A stretch of 64,000 nucleotides of DNA from Halomonas campaniensis (GCF_002211105.1 NZ_JPUA01000001.1:1-64000), one strand, 5' to 3'. Counted from the stretch's first letter, positions 48,248 through 57,860 are shown. The notes: generated by a model not told the origin, from the letters alone. Program-made: numbers and translations.

Positions 48248-49936
48248 ATGGACGTAAAACGACTTTTATTACTGATTCCACTAGCCGTACTCGCCTACTT
48301 GCTAGTCGTCCAGTGGAATCAGGATTACGGGCAGCCGAATTACGATTCAGTGCCTGAAACGACGCAACGCAGCAATTCCACACCTCCTGGCAATGCTGAA
48401 GATGGAGAGGGCGGCTTAGCGGTGCCAAGCACGTCTTCACAGCAGAGTGCGGTAGGTGACGGTATTCCGGATACCGAAAGCGAGACATCCAGCCGCGACT
48501 TTATTGCCGTGACCACTGACGTCCTCGATGTGCGTATTGACCCACACGGCGGCGACATTGTTTATGCCGCGTTACCGCAGCACAAGCTCTCCCTCGATTC
48601 AGACCGTAACTACGTGCTGTTATCGGATAACAGCAGCCGTAGCTACGTGGCTCGTTCAGGTCTTCAGCTCGATGGCCAAGCTAGCCGTATCGCATTCACA
48701 CCTGAAAACTCAGAGTATCGTTTAGGCGATAACGATGACGAACTCAGCGTTGATCTAACCGCTGACGTTAACGGCGTTGAGGTGATTAAACGTCTCACCT
48801 TTGAGCGCGGTAGCTATGCGGTCAGCGTCAATTACTACCTGGCCAATAACACCGATGCACCGGTGAGTGCGCGCTTTATTGGCCAATTGGCACGCGACAA
48901 TAGCCCTGATCCCTCAAGCGGTGTCTCAATGGGGATGAACTCCTATTTGGGGGCAGCTTACTCAACGCCGGATGCGCGCTACGAGAAGATCGACTTCGAA
49001 GATATTCAAAGCCATAAATTTGAAAACCGCGAAGCACAAGGCGGTTGGATAGCCATCATCCAGCACTACTTTGTATCCGCATGGGCGCCGCAGCAGGATC
49101 AACAGAACCTTTACTACGTCACCACTGACTCCAGTAACCGTAACGTAGTGGCCTTTGCTGGCCCCACCAGCTCTATCGCAGCCGACAGTGAAGCGACGCT
49201 GGGCGCCACACTTTACATGGGGCCAAAGGTTCAGGATTACTTGGAGCAAGTCGCTCCCAACCTGCAATTAACCGTGGATTATGGCTGGCTGTGGTTTATT
49301 GCTAACCCGCTGTTTTGGCTATTGGATCACATCCACGACATTGTCGGTAACTGGGGTTGGTCAATTGTTCTGTTAACCGTACTGGTTAAAACGGTACTGT
49401 TCCCGCTCTCTGCCAAAGCTTACAAATCCATGGGTCGGATGCGTAAACTCGGCCCGGAAATGCAGCGCCTGAAAGAGATGTATGGCGACGACCGGCAAAA
49501 AATGTCGCAAGAGATGATGAAGTTCTACCAGAAGGAGAAGATCAATCCGCTGGGGGGCTGTCTACCTATTGTAATTCAAATGCCTGTATTCATCGCTCTC
49601 TACTGGATGCTGCTGGAGTCGGTTGAATTGCGGCATGCACCGTTTATCTTCTGGATTCAGGATCTATCGGTGAAGGATCCGTACTTCATTCTGCCGATTC
49701 TGATGGGCATTTCGATGTTCGTGCAGCAGATGCTGAACCCAACACCACCAGATCCAATGCAGGCGAAGATAATGAAGATGCTCCCTATCATCTTTACCTT
49801 CTTCTTCCTGTGGTTCCCGGCCGGTCTGGTCATCTACTGGGTGGTCAACAACATCATTTCGGTGGCGCAGCAGTACTACATTACGCGTAAAATCGAGAAT
49901 GATCCGAGTATCGGTAAGGGCATGAAAACCAAATAG
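48248..49936 (+). CDS. yidC: membrane protein insertase YidC
   Basis: A 562-residue inner-membrane insertase. The N-terminal membrane helix DVKRLLLLIPLAVLAYLLVV is followed by a polar stretch and a large periplasmic domain (about residues 75-360), then the conserved five-helix core: GWSIVLLTVLVKTVLFPLS, KMSQEMMKFYQKEKINPLGG, PVFIALYWMLLESVELR and the last PAGLVIYWVVNNIISVAQQ. Length matches the gammaproteobacterial type (E. coli 548). A 121-bp gap separates it from rnpA where yidD would usually be. Confidence 0.97.
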   Translation: MDVKRLLLLIPLAVLAYLLVVQWNQDYGQPNYDSVPETTQRSNSTPPGNAEDGEGGLAVPSTSSQQSAVGDGIPDTESETSSRDFIAVTTDVLDVRIDPHGGDIVYAALPQHKLSLDSDRNYVLLSDNSSRSYVARSGLQLDGQASRIAFTPENSEYRLGDNDDELSVDLTADVNGVEVIKRLTFERGSYAVSVNYYLANNTDAPVSARFIGQLARDNSPDPSSGVSMGMNSYLGAAYSTPDARYEKIDFEDIQSHKFENREAQGGWIAIIQHYFVSAWAPQQDQQNLYYVTTDSSNRNVVAFAGPTSSIAADSEATLGATLYMGPKVQDYLEQVAPNLQLTVDYGWLWFIANPLFWLLDHIHDIVGNWGWSIVLLTVLVKTVLFPLSAKAYKSMGRMRKLGPEMQRLKEMYGDDRQKMSQEMMKFYQKEKINPLGGCLPIVIQMPVFIALYWMLLESVELRHAPFIFWIQDLSVKDPYFILPILMGISMFVQQMLNPTPPDPMQAKIMKMLPIIFTFFFLWFPAGLVIYWVVNNIISVAQQYYITRKIENDPSIGKGMKTK

Positions 49937-49952
49937 TCCGCCGTTTTAATTA

Positions 49953-49993
49953 ACGCCTTCAGACCCCCGCCTCGAGCGGGGGTCTGGCGTTTT
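49953..49993 (+). terminator. rho-independent terminator after yidC
   Basis: CAGACCCCCGC (49960-49970) pairs perfectly with GCGGGGGTCTG (49976-49986) around a CTCGA loop, with outer ACGCC/GGCGT pairing and TTTT following. Confidence 0.88.
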
Positions 49994-50058
49994 AAGACCG
50001 AAAAATTCACACTAGGTCGATCAATTTCGTTACCTGCCAATTTAAAAAGAGATTCACC

Positions 50059-51429
50059 ATGGCCGAACGCCTCTATACACCTGACACCATTGCGGCGCTG
50101 GCAACCCCCCCTGGACGCGGTGGCGTGGGTATTATCCGCGTCTCTGGGCCTGCCTGCCGCGAAATCGCTCAGGCCATGGTTGGGCATTGCCCTGCCCCAC
50201 GGTACGCCCACTACGGCCCCTTTCAAGGCACGGAGGGCAGCATTGATGAGGGTCTCGCCCTGTTCTTCAATGGTCCCCACTCGTTTACCGGCGAGGACGT
50301 GCTGGAACTCCAGGGACACGGCGGCCCGATTATTATGGATATGTTGCTGGAGCGCTGCGTGGCATTGGGGGCTCGCCTGGCCCGGCCAGGTGAGTTTTCA
50401 GAACGGGCGTTTTTGAACGATAAGCTCGACCTGGCCCAGGCAGAAGCCATCGCAGACCTTATCGATGCCACATCACGCTCAGCGGCAGAAAACGCCGTGC
50501 GCTCACTGCAGGGCGAGTTCTCAAAGCGTGTCTCTGCACTGGTGGAGCGATTGATAGAGCTACGCGTCTATGTGGAAGCGGCGATCGACTTCCCCGAAGA
50601 GGAGATCGACTTTCTTGCTGACGGCCATGTTGCCCAACATTTAAGCAGCGTCCAGCAAGCGCTGAGCGACGTTCGTCAGGCAGCAGGGCAAGGCGCCCTG
50701 CTCCGTGAAGGGATGAGCGTGGTTATCGCGGGAAGACCCAATGCGGGTAAGTCGAGTCTGCTTAATGCACTCACTGAGCAAGATACCGCCATTGTGACCG
50801 ATATCGCAGGCACCACCCGGGATGTTCTCCGTGAGCATATTCATATCGACGGTATGCCGCTGCATATCATCGACACCGCTGGGCTGCGCGATACGCCCGA
50901 TGCGGTTGAGAAAATTGGTGTCGCACGTGCCTGGGCCGAGATAGAGAAAGCTGACCGGGTACTACTACTCGTTGATGCCAGCACCACGGCTTCCACCGAC
51001 CCTATGGCGATCTGGCCCGAGTTCGTCGCTCGTCTCCCTGATCAGCAGCGCTTGACACTCGTGCGCAATAAGATTGATACCAGCGCAGAACTCGCTGGTT
51101 TAGATTTATCCACAACGCCACCTACCGTGCGCTTATCCGCTAAAACGGGCGAGGGTGTGGATAACTTAAAAGCGCATTTAAAAGAGGTGATGGGCTATAC
51201 CGTGACGACGGAAGGTCGCTTCTCCGCGCGACGGCGACATCTGGATGCCCTGGATAGAGCAATGACGGCGCTTACGACCGGACAGGCTCAACTAAGTGGC
51301 TACGGCGCTGGAGAGCTGCTGGCAGAAGATTTGCGTGATGCCCAACAGGCATTAGGCGAGATCACTGGCGAATTCAGCGCCGATGATCTCTTGGGCGAGA
51401 TTTTCGGCAGTTTTTGTATTGGCAAATAG
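50059..51429 (+). CDS. mnmE: tRNA uridine-5-carboxymethylaminomethyl(34) synthesis GTPase MnmE
   Basis: A 456-residue GTPase which, with MnmG, modifies the wobble uridine of some tRNAs. The N-terminal folate-binding domain has [21 protein letters not shown] (by its ends) and [15 protein letters not shown]. The G domain shows G1 [15 protein letters not shown]2/G3 DIAGTTRD and DTAGLRDT, and G4 NKID. The C-terminal FCIGK supplies the catalytic Cys typical of MnmE. mnmG and rsmG, often next, are not downstream here; rlmJ follows convergently. Confidence 0.97.
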   Translation: MAERLYTPDTIAALATPPGRGGVGIIRVSGPACREIAQAMVGHCPAPRYAHYGPFQGTEGSIDEGLALFFNGPHSFTGEDVLELQGHGGPIIMDMLLERCVALGARLARPGEFSERAFLNDKLDLAQAEAIADLIDATSRSAAENAVRSLQGEFSKRVSALVERLIELRVYVEAAIDFPEEEIDFLADGHVAQHLSSVQQALSDVRQAAGQGALLREGMSVVIAGRPNAGKSSLLNALTEQDTAIVTDIAGTTRDVLREHIHIDGMPLHIIDTAGLRDTPDAVEKIGVARAWAEIEKADRVLLLVDASTTASTDPMAIWPEFVARLPDQQRLTLVRNKIDTSAELAGLDLSTTPPTVRLSAKTGEGVDNLKAHLKEVMGYTVTTEGRFSARRRHLDALDRAMTALTTGQAQLSGYGAGELLAEDLRDAQQALGEITGEFSADDLLGEIFGSFCIGK

Positions 51430-51448
51430 TGCCGTTTCGTTACAACAA

Positions 51449-52294
51449 CTACTCCCCCACCCACCAGTCCGCCTGATAGCGACTTTTTGCACCGAATAGC
51501 GGGGTAATTTCCGTCATCGCCGCAGCCAGCCGTTCATCCAGCCCCCAGGGCGGATTAATCACCAGCATACCGCTACCGAACATGCCGCGGGCCTGCTCTC
51601 CTGGTTCGCGAAGCAGTAGCTCGCTGCGCCATATCTTGAGAATCCCACTCTCTTTGAGGCTGCTTAAAAGCGTGTGATGATGGCCTGCAGGCAACAGCGG
51701 GTACCAAATCAATACCACCCCATGGCGCGCTTTATTCAGCGTATAAGCCACTGCCTCGGCAACTTCCTGATACTCCACTTTACGCTCGTAGCTAGGATCA
51801 ATAAGCACACACAAGCGTGGCGATGTGACAGGCAGCATCGCTGTTAGCCCCGTCAAACCGTCACCAAACACATGTTGTGCGTGTGGCGCTAACCCCTGGG
51901 CACTTAGCTGCTCATGCTCTCCGGGGTGCAGCTCAAACAGCCGCAGTTGATCCTGCTCGCGTAGAAAATAACTCAGCCACCACGGTGAGCCTGGATAGTG
52001 GGTCAGTGCCTCAGGCATGGATTGAGCGCTTGCTAGCGCTGCTTGCCATGCGTTAAGCAGCGCATCACCAAACCCAGCACGGGCTTGCCACACCGGCCAT
52101 ATGCCCTCGCGGTACTCCTGCAAGCGTTGCGTCTCCTGGGCGTTGAGCGGATAGAGTCCTCGACCCGCGTGAGTATCGACATATGTAATAGAAGTTTTTT
52201 TACGTAACAAATAATCCATCACCGCATAAAGCGTTAGATGTTTATGTACATCGGCAAAATTACCGGCATGGTAGGCATGTTGATAGGACAGCAT
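51449..52294 (-). CDS. rlmJ: 23S rRNA (adenine-2030-N6)-methyltransferase
   Basis: A 281-residue YhiR/RlmJ family methyltransferase for A2030 of 23S rRNA. It opens MLSYQHAYHAGNFADVHKH, typical of the family, with YVDTHAGRGLY (SAM-binding motif I) near residue 39. The catalytic motif IV appears as LIDPSYE where E. coli has DPPY; the change is noted but the family contains variation here. SGMLVINPPWGLD lies near the C-terminus. It converges on mnmE, and its start faces the terminator of the OmpA-family gene. Confidence 0.93.
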   Translation of the reverse strand: MLSYQHAYHAGNFADVHKHLTLYAVMDYLLRKKTSITYVDTHAGRGLYPLNAQETQRLQEYREGIWPVWQARAGFGDALLNAWQAALASAQSMPEALTHYPGSPWWLSYFLREQDQLRLFELHPGEHEQLSAQGLAPHAQHVFGDGLTGLTAMLPVTSPRLCVLIDPSYERKVEYQEVAEAVAYTLNKARHGVVLIWYPLLPAGHHHTLLSSLKESGILKIWRSELLLREPGEQARGMFGSGMLVINPPWGLDERLAAAMTEITPLFGAKSRYQADWWVGE

Positions 52295-52320
52295 GGTAGC
52301 TCGTAAACAGGTGAACGAAA

Positions 52321-52350
52321 AAAGCCCGCTATAGAAGCATAGCGGGCTTT
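52321..52350 (-). terminator. terminator after the OmpA-family lipoprotein gene
   Basis: AAAGCCCGCTAT (52321-52332) and its complement at 52339-52350 form a 12-bp stem with a 6-nt loop. On the minus strand a run of Ts follows, so it ends the leftward transcript from 53056. Confidence 0.8.
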
Positions 52351-52381
52351 GAGCGGCAATGTGCAGCTTTAAGAGGCTTAC

Positions 52382-53056
52382 TTAGCCCTGGCCGTTACCA
52401 GTAGGCGTTAAGGTAATTTCTACCCGACGGTTTTGAGCACGGCCCTGCTCATTGTCGTTGCTAGCGACTGGCCGAGTAGCACCGTAACCAGAAGTATTCA
52501 GGCGCATGGATGAAACGCCGTTCTGAGACAAGTAGCTGGCCACGGCTTGGGCACGACGCTCAGATAGACGCTGGTTATAGCTCGCATCACCGGTACTGTC
52601 AGTGTGGCCAGCGATACTAACGCGGGTATCCTGATACTGGGAAAGTACATTAGCCACTTCATTGAGTGAACCACGCGCTTCACTAGTCAACTCAGCAGAG
52701 TCAAAGCCAAAGGTAACGCCGCTAGGCATATTGAGCACGATATCGTCGCCTCTGCGATCAATCTCTATGCGTGACCCTTGCAGATTTTCACGCAGTTGCT
52801 GCTCTTGGCGATCCATGTAGACACCAATACCGGCGCCCGCCGCCGCACCCACAGCCGCACCAATTAACGCACGGTCACGGCGGCTGGTACTACCATCGCC
52901 AGAAAGTGCCCCAGCAGCGGCACCAACGGCGGCACCAATCCCGGTACCCATCGCGGTGCTAGAGCGCTGCGTTTGGCCACCGTAAGGATCCGATGTAGCA
53001 CAACCGGCCAGTAGAATAGCAGCCGCCAACGGTGTCAGTAGTCTAGAAATTCGCAT
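52382..53056 (-). CDS. OmpA-family outer-membrane lipoprotein (YiaD-like)
   Basis: A 224-residue lipoprotein. The signal peptide ends in the lipobox LAGC. Glycine-zipper repeats follow (GTGIGAAVGAAAGALSG and IGAAVGAAAGAGIGVYMD). The C-terminal OmpA domain (about residues 115-220) has FGFDSAELTSEARGSL, IAGHTDSTGDASYNQRLSERRA (by its ends) and RRVEITL, and binds peptidoglycan in the family. The ATG at 53056 with GGAG upstream is chosen over the GTG codon before it. Likely anchors the outer membrane to the wall; transcribed alone. Confidence 0.9.
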   Translation of the reverse strand: MRISRLLTPLAAAILLAGCATSDPYGGQTQRSSTAMGTGIGAAVGAAAGALSGDGSTSRRDRALIGAAVGAAAGAGIGVYMDRQEQQLRENLQGSRIEIDRRGDDIVLNMPSGVTFGFDSAELTSEARGSLNEVANVLSQYQDTRVSIAGHTDSTGDASYNQRLSERRAQAVASYLSQNGVSSMRLNTSGYGATRPVASNDNEQGRAQNRRVEITLTPTGNGQG

Positions 53057-53102
53057 CACTCACTCCTTGTTATGTTCGAGACATCTTTATATTCATCGCT
53101 AA

Positions 53103-54287
53103 TCAATCATCACTGATCAAGGCTAGCAACTCATTCAAGAATAATAGACCTTGAGGCGATGCACGCAGCTTTTCAGGCATTTGCATCAAAAGTCCTTTTT
53201 TCTCGGCGGATTGTAAACGCGCCAGTAACATAGCATTTGGCTGCCCAGTGTTAGCTCTCCATGTCTCAAGTGACACCCCATCGGTGAGCCGTAAAGCGTT
53301 CATGGCAAACTCTAACGGCAGCTCATCCGCTTTTATAAGCTGCTTACCGGCTATAAAGCCACGCAGGTCACCCGTGCGCTTTAAATATGCGTCCGGCTGG
53401 CGAGTTTTCCAGCGCCGCTCAATGTACCACTCCCCATTTGGGTCAATACGGCTAAGCTTGCCATGGGCACCAGCACCAATCCCGAGGTAATCACCAAACT
53501 GCCAGTAATTAAGGTTATGGCGGCTCTGATGATCAGCGGCTGCGTAAGCCGAAATCTCGTAACGCTTGAAACCCGCCTGCTCCAAAAGCTGATGTCCCGT
53601 GTCCTGAATATCCCAAAGCGCCTCTTCCTCGGGAAGCACCGGAGGGTGAGAGTGAAAAGCCGTATTTGGCTCAAGGGTCAATTGATACCAAGAGAGATGC
53701 TCAGGTGCCAATGCCAGCGCTTGGTTAATATCATCCATCGCCAATTGAGGCGTTTGGTCGGGCAAACCGTGCATCAGATCAATATTAATGTTGCTAAAAC
53801 CTGCTTGGCGAGCCTGTGTCACCGCAGTAATCGCTTCATCACCGCTATGAATTCGCCCCAGTGAATGCAGTTGATCGGGCTGAAAACTTTGAATACCCAG
53901 CGAGAGGCGATTAATCCCTGCTTTCCGGTAACCAATGAAACGCTCTTGCTCAGTGGTGCCTGGATTTGCCTCTAAGGTAATCTCTATACCATTGGCGAAG
54001 GGCAAACGGGCGTTGATCGCTTTTAATAATTGGTCATAAAAAGCGGGCGACAGCAGGCTGGGTGTCCCTCCGCCGATAAAGATAGTCTGAATTTCCCGCC
54101 CAGCCGCGAGGACTAGATCGTTATCCAGGTCTTGTAACAACGCATCAAGATAAGCCGCTTCAGGTAAATCCCGAGGCGTAAAACCATGCGTCCCCGGCTC
54201 ATGAGAATTGAAATCACAGTACGGGCATTTACGGACACACCACGGCGTATGGATATAGAGAGATAGCGGCGGCAGCTTATCAGCCAT
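53103..54287 (-). CDS. hemW: radical SAM heme chaperone HemW
   Basis: A 394-residue HemN-like radical SAM protein. LSLYIHTPWCVRKCPYCDFNSHE contains the CxxxCxxC iron-sulfur motif plus the following CDF. GGGTPSLL, GIQSFQ and HNLNYWQFGDYLGIGAGAHG are typical of HemW rather than true coproporphyrinogen dehydrogenase (HemN). HemW transfers heme to respiratory proteins; the family was long misnamed oxygen-independent coproporphyrinogen oxidase. It overlaps rdgB by 8 nt, the conserved rdgB-hemW pair. Confidence 0.94.
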   Translation of the reverse strand: MADKLPPLSLYIHTPWCVRKCPYCDFNSHEPGTHGFTPRDLPEAAYLDALLQDLDNDLVLAAGREIQTIFIGGGTPSLLSPAFYDQLLKAINARLPFANGIEITLEANPGTTEQERFIGYRKAGINRLSLGIQSFQPDQLHSLGRIHSGDEAITAVTQARQAGFSNINIDLMHGLPDQTPQLAMDDINQALALAPEHLSWYQLTLEPNTAFHSHPPVLPEEEALWDIQDTGHQLLEQAGFKRYEISAYAAADHQSRHNLNYWQFGDYLGIGAGAHGKLSRIDPNGEWYIERRWKTRQPDAYLKRTGDLRGFIAGKQLIKADELPLEFAMNALRLTDGVSLETWRANTGQPNAMLLARLQSAEKKGLLMQMPEKLRASPQGLLFLNELLALISDD

Positions 54288-54888
54288 GCGCCACCTTCAG
54301 CAGCTCAACCAAGCCTTGCAGCGCACGACCACGATGACTAAGGCGATTTTTACTTTCGCTGGGCAGTTCGGCAACACTCATCCCCTGATCAGGTAACCAA
54401 AAAAGCGGATCATAGCCGAACCCCTCCTTCCCTCGGGGATGAGCAAGAATCTCGCCTTCCCAACTGCGCTGCACAATGACCGGCACTGGATCTTTCGGGT
54501 GACGCAAATAAACCAGCACGCACCAGTAACGACCGCTTCTCTGCCCTTCCGCATAGTCACTTAACGCGGTTAACAACGTTTGATTATTTTTCTCATCGCT
54601 CCTGGGCTCACCGCCATACCGGGCGGAATAGATACCGGGGGCGCCGTTCAGTGCGTCCACTTCCAGCCCCGAATCGTCAGCTAATGCCGGCAATCCACTA
54701 ACGCGGCTCGCTTCACGTGCTTTTAACAGGGCATTTTCGACGAAGGTTAGGCCCGTCTCTTCCACCTCGGTAACACCAAAGTCTGCCTGGGGGCGAACAT
54801 CGAAGCCCAAAGGTGAAAGTAATTGATTGAATTCTTTTAATTTTCCTGAATTTCCACTGGCTAGAACAAGGGTATTGGCGGCGGTCAT
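54280..54888 (-). CDS. rdgB: XTP/dITP diphosphatase
   Basis: A 202-residue Ham1-family enzyme that removes deaminated purine nucleotides. TLVLASGNSGKLKEF at the N-terminus, FVENALLKAREASR, ALADDSGLEVDALNGAPGIYSARYGG (by its ends) and GFGYDPLFWL are family blocks. The ATG at 54888 has GGAG about 8 nt upstream; an earlier in-frame GTG is less likely. Coupled to hemW. Confidence 0.96.
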   Translation of the reverse strand: MTAANTLVLASGNSGKLKEFNQLLSPLGFDVRPQADFGVTEVEETGLTFVENALLKAREASRVSGLPALADDSGLEVDALNGAPGIYSARYGGEPRSDEKNNQTLLTALSDYAEGQRSGRYWCVLVYLRHPKDPVPVIVQRSWEGEILAHPRGKEGFGYDPLFWLPDQGMSVAELPSESKNRLSHRGRALQGLVELLKVAHG

Positions 54889-55171
54889 GTATAGCACTCC
54901 TGACAGTAGAGAGTCAGTTTACGCGCTCATTCAGCGTATCAAAAGCCAGCAAAGTGTTACTCAACGTATCCAAGGCGAATTACTTCAATATATACTAATA
55001 AAACAAGTTAGCTTTTGTTTTAAAAGGAATTAAAACGAATGAAAGAAAATATTACGACTCACTCTGAAATATTTTTACCATATTTTTAATAACAAAACTT
55101 TACGAAACGTATCTTATAGTCAACAATTCAGAAGCTCCCTGCTCACTCTTTCTCTCCACGAGGGCTCCCCA
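54889..55171. promoter_or_regulatory. AT-rich upstream region of csgD
   Basis: 283 bp between divergent rdgB and csgD, much more AT-rich than the surroundings, as is usual for curli control regions that integrate many regulators. It contains an 8-bp inverted repeat TAAAACAA...TTGTTTTA (54999-55006 and 55015-55022), an operator-like element. I could not assign a confident -35/-10 pair. Confidence 0.5.
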
Positions 55172-55864
55172 ATGTCGCAGGAAAAGTCTACCGGAACGGT
55201 GTATGTCGTGACCGAAAAAAGTCCTCAAGTACAGCTATTCGCTGAGTACTTGAACAAGCACACCGGATGTCAAATCAGTATTCACTCTCCCCACTCGGCG
55301 TTACCTATTTCCGCCACAGGTAACATGCTGATTCTTATCGACAGTGATCATATAGGGGTTGATACGCTGCCCGAGTGGCAAGATAAGTTACCTGATGCAC
55401 TGACTAAAACACCTCTAGCCGCCTTCAACATTCACGATATGGATCACGCCTTGGAAGCACTATCGTGCGCTCAGCTAAAAGGTGTGTTTTATCGTAACGA
55501 AAGTCTTGAGGTCATCTGCAAAGGCATTCACGCACTATTGGAAGGGGAACTGTGGATGTCGCGCGACTTAATGGCGCGTTTGATCCTGTTCTATCGCAAA
55601 TACCAAAGTAATGCTTTCCGCCCGGCCTGCGGACTCACTAACCGAGAAATGGAAATTATTTCGCTGCTTAGCGCAGGCTCATCCAATCAACAAATTGCTG
55701 AAAAGCTATTTGTAAGCGAACACACCGTTAAGTCACATCTATACAACATTTTTCGCAAGATTAACGTTCACAACCGTATTCAAGCGCTCAATTGGATTCA
55801 TCAAAACTTGGGGCCAATTTTGCCCAATATAGAAACCGCACGCAGCCTTCAGCGACATCGGTAA
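55172..55864 (+). CDS. csgD: LuxR-type curli master regulator CsgD
   Basis: A 230-residue transcription factor with an atypical N-terminal receiver-like domain (LILIDSDH near 53-60) and a C-terminal LuxR helix-turn-helix at about 153-213: LTNREMEIISLLSAGSSNQQ, then FVSEHTVKSHLYNIFRKI. The LKGVFYRNESLEVICKGIHA segment parallels E. coli CsgD. By family it activates the curlin genes and other matrix functions. It is the first gene of the rightward csgDEFG group; GAGGG lies about 7 nt before the ATG. Confidence 0.9.
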   Translation: MSQEKSTGTVYVVTEKSPQVQLFAEYLNKHTGCQISIHSPHSALPISATGNMLILIDSDHIGVDTLPEWQDKLPDALTKTPLAAFNIHDMDHALEALSCAQLKGVFYRNESLEVICKGIHALLEGELWMSRDLMARLILFYRKYQSNAFRPACGLTNREMEIISLLSAGSSNQQIAEKLFVSEHTVKSHLYNIFRKINVHNRIQALNWIHQNLGPILPNIETARSLQRHR

Positions 55865-55888
55865 CGCTAGCGGGTAGAGGTAACTGCT

Positions 55889-56410
55889 ATGTCATTAATA
55901 AACCGTTTAAGCATGGGGTTTTTAACCATGGCTGTATGGATTATGTCATCTTCAGCATTAGCCAACGAACCGGCTGATCCTGCCGAGGCATTCCCCGCCA
56001 ACGAACAAGAAGCGATTGACGCTATTAATCAGCTCTCTAGCCCAGACGGGCCTGAAGTTCGGGGTAACGCCAACGGTGGAAGTGAGCTAACCGGCGTCAT
56101 GGTCGACCGAACAATCACCATGGCAGGTAAAACCTTTTATCGCGCCTTTAGCCAGCGGGCAATGGATAACCTGATTATCGGCAATGCCACTATCACTATC
56201 AATGAGCGCCCTGATGCGCGCTGGGGTAGCCAAATATGGGTGATGGAAGGCAATCGTATGTATTTCCGTACACAGCTCTCCCCTAGGATCAATGAAGCCG
56301 ATCGTGCCGCAGGGGAAGCCGTGCAAACCGTCGAAGAAGCGCTGCTACGTCAACAGCTAGCCTCTGCGCTTACCTCTGACAAAGACCTGGGAAAAGAGGA
56401 GCTACGTTAA
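55889..56410 (+). CDS. csgE: curli secretion adaptor CsgE
   Basis: A 173-residue periplasmic protein with an N-terminal signal (cleavage likely after SSALA). The core EVRGNANGGSELTGVMVDRT, TFYRAFSQR, TITINERPDARWGSQIWV and EEALLRQQLASAL align in order with E. coli CsgE, which caps the CsgG pore and directs curlin into it. The E. coli protein is 129 residues; this one has an extra acidic N-terminal segment before the core. Its stop overlaps the csgF ATG by 1 nt. Confidence 0.93.
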   Translation: MSLINRLSMGFLTMAVWIMSSSALANEPADPAEAFPANEQEAIDAINQLSSPDGPEVRGNANGGSELTGVMVDRTITMAGKTFYRAFSQRAMDNLIIGNATITINERPDARWGSQIWVMEGNRMYFRTQLSPRINEADRAAGEAVQTVEEALLRQQLASALTSDKDLGKEELR

Positions 56411-56838
56411 TGAAAAACATACTCAAAATAACAGCTGGCAGTGCTCTGGCAACTATCATCCTGGCAACTACGCTGCCCCAAAACGCAAACGCAGGAGAAC
56501 TGATTTATACACCCATCAATCCCTCCTTTGGCGGTGACCCCTTCATGGGTAGCTATTTACTGGGTAAAGCGCAGTCCCAGGATACAAACACCGACCCTAA
56601 TGCCAGGGGTATCGAGTCACTCTCAGCGACCGAACGGCTTATTCAAAGTCTTGAGAGTCGCTTGATATCACAATTAATCAGTGATGTTGGGGCAGGTAAT
56701 GTGGGTGAAGGATCGTTCGATAGTGGAGATTTTAGCGTTGTGGTACGTGATGAAGGCGGGCAGCTAATAGTAAGAGTGATCGATAAAGTCACCGGTGATG
56801 TTACCAATATTAGCGTGGGCGGTTTATTTAACCCTTGA
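56410..56838 (+). CDS. csgF: curli assembly factor CsgF
   Basis: A 142-residue secreted protein with a signal peptide (about residues 1-28). The mature N-terminus GELIYTPINPSFGGDPFMGSY matches the CsgF motif (NPxFGG) that inserts into the CsgG pore; the middle has SQDTN and SATERLIQSLESRLISQL, and it ends in a beta-rich VTNISVGGLFNP. It couples CsgG to surface nucleation of curlin in E. coli. Between csgE and csgG as expected. Confidence 0.93.
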   Translation: MKNILKITAGSALATIILATTLPQNANAGELIYTPINPSFGGDPFMGSYLLGKAQSQDTNTDPNARGIESLSATERLIQSLESRLISQLISDVGAGNVGEGSFDSGDFSVVVRDEGGQLIVRVIDKVTGDVTNISVGGLFNP

Positions 56839-56922
56839 TCTATTACCTGCTTTTTATACGAAAAAAACTAACGGGACTATCAATCAGCCTACTTACGGTT
56901 GCGCGTCATTCAGGGGAACATT

Positions 56923-57753
56923 ATGAAAATTATCGCTTCGCTACTCATGGTTGGTTTGCTCAGCGGCTGTGCTGGTATGGTCGCGACATCTGAAAATTTA
57001 GAAGGGGCACAAGCAACGCTCACGCCCCGGGGGGCAACCTATCAAGACTTGGTCTCTTTACCCCCTCCAGCGGGGCGAATATTCGTTTCAGTTTATGACT
57101 TCCGTGACCAAACAGGTCAGTACCGACCCGCCCCCGCCAGCACGTTTTCAACCGCTGTAACACAAGGTGCGGCGGCAATGCTGACTGGAGCACTAGCAGA
57201 CTCCGGCTGGTTTATACCGCTTGAACGAGTAGGGTTACAGAACTTACTTACCGAAAGACGCATTATTCGCGCGGAGTTCGAGCGCTTCGGTCAGCCAGAT
57301 ACATTGCCATCACTCCGTGCTGCCTCTGTGATGCTCGAAGGCGGCATTATCGCCTACGAGTCAAACGTGCGCACCGGTGGTGCAGGCGCTGAGTATTTTG
57401 GTATTGGCGCCTCGGGGCAATACCAAGTTGACCAGGTAACGGTCAATTTACGCGCGGTTGAAATATCGACCGGTGAAGTATTGGCTAACGTCACCACGAC
57501 AAAAACCATCTATTCAAAAGAAATGCGGGCGGGCGTTTATCGTTTTATCGACTTTCGGCGTTTGTTAGAAGCCGAAGTGGGACTGACCACCAACGAACCA
57601 GTACAACTTGCCGTTATGTCTGCGATTGAATCAGCAGTTATACATTTAGTCGCGAGAGGGGTAGAGAATAACCTTTGGAATTTGGGTAATAATATTAATT
57701 TGCAAGATACCATTCTAGCGGACTATCTTGACGCCCCCGTGCCTATACTGTAA
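56923..57753 (+). CDS. csgG: curli secretion channel CsgG
   Basis: A 276-residue outer-membrane lipoprotein that forms the nonameric curlin export pore. The lipobox is LLSGC with C17. PPPAGRIFVSVYDFRDQTGQ, then STAVTQGAAAMLTGALADSGWF and PLERVGLQNLLTERRIIRAE, are the CsgG family core, and a transmembrane hairpin region follows (GIIAYESNVRTGG and YQVDQVTVNLRAVE). The ATG at 56923, with GGGG about 6 nt upstream, is chosen over the upstream in-frame start. Followed by a terminator, so csgDEFG end here. Confidence 0.95.
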   Translation: MKIIASLLMVGLLSGCAGMVATSENLEGAQATLTPRGATYQDLVSLPPPAGRIFVSVYDFRDQTGQYRPAPASTFSTAVTQGAAAMLTGALADSGWFIPLERVGLQNLLTERRIIRAEFERFGQPDTLPSLRAASVMLEGGIIAYESNVRTGGAGAEYFGIGASGQYQVDQVTVNLRAVEISTGEVLANVTTTKTIYSKEMRAGVYRFIDFRRLLEAEVGLTTNEPVQLAVMSAIESAVIHLVARGVENNLWNLGNNINLQDTILADYLDAPVPIL

Positions 57754-57828
57754 TCACCACAATTTTACTGGGGTTGTTTTCGTTAAAGAAAAAATAAAAT
57801 CATTAACTATCGAAAATTAAACAAAATT

Positions 57829-57860
57829 AACGGTCAGGCTAATAGCCTGACCGTTTTTGT
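57829..57860 (+). terminator. rho-independent terminator after csgG
   Basis: AACGGTCAGGCT (57829-57840) pairs perfectly with AGCCTGACCGTT (57844-57855), with loop AAT and TTTTTG after it. It separates csgDEFG from csgBA. Confidence 0.9.

Noticed and set aside
48130..48357. Plus-strand 75-residue ORF at the place where yidD is expected
   Set aside because: The translation lacks the YidD Cys, Arg and SPxxGPxCRxxPTCS-type pattern and runs into yidC in another frame.
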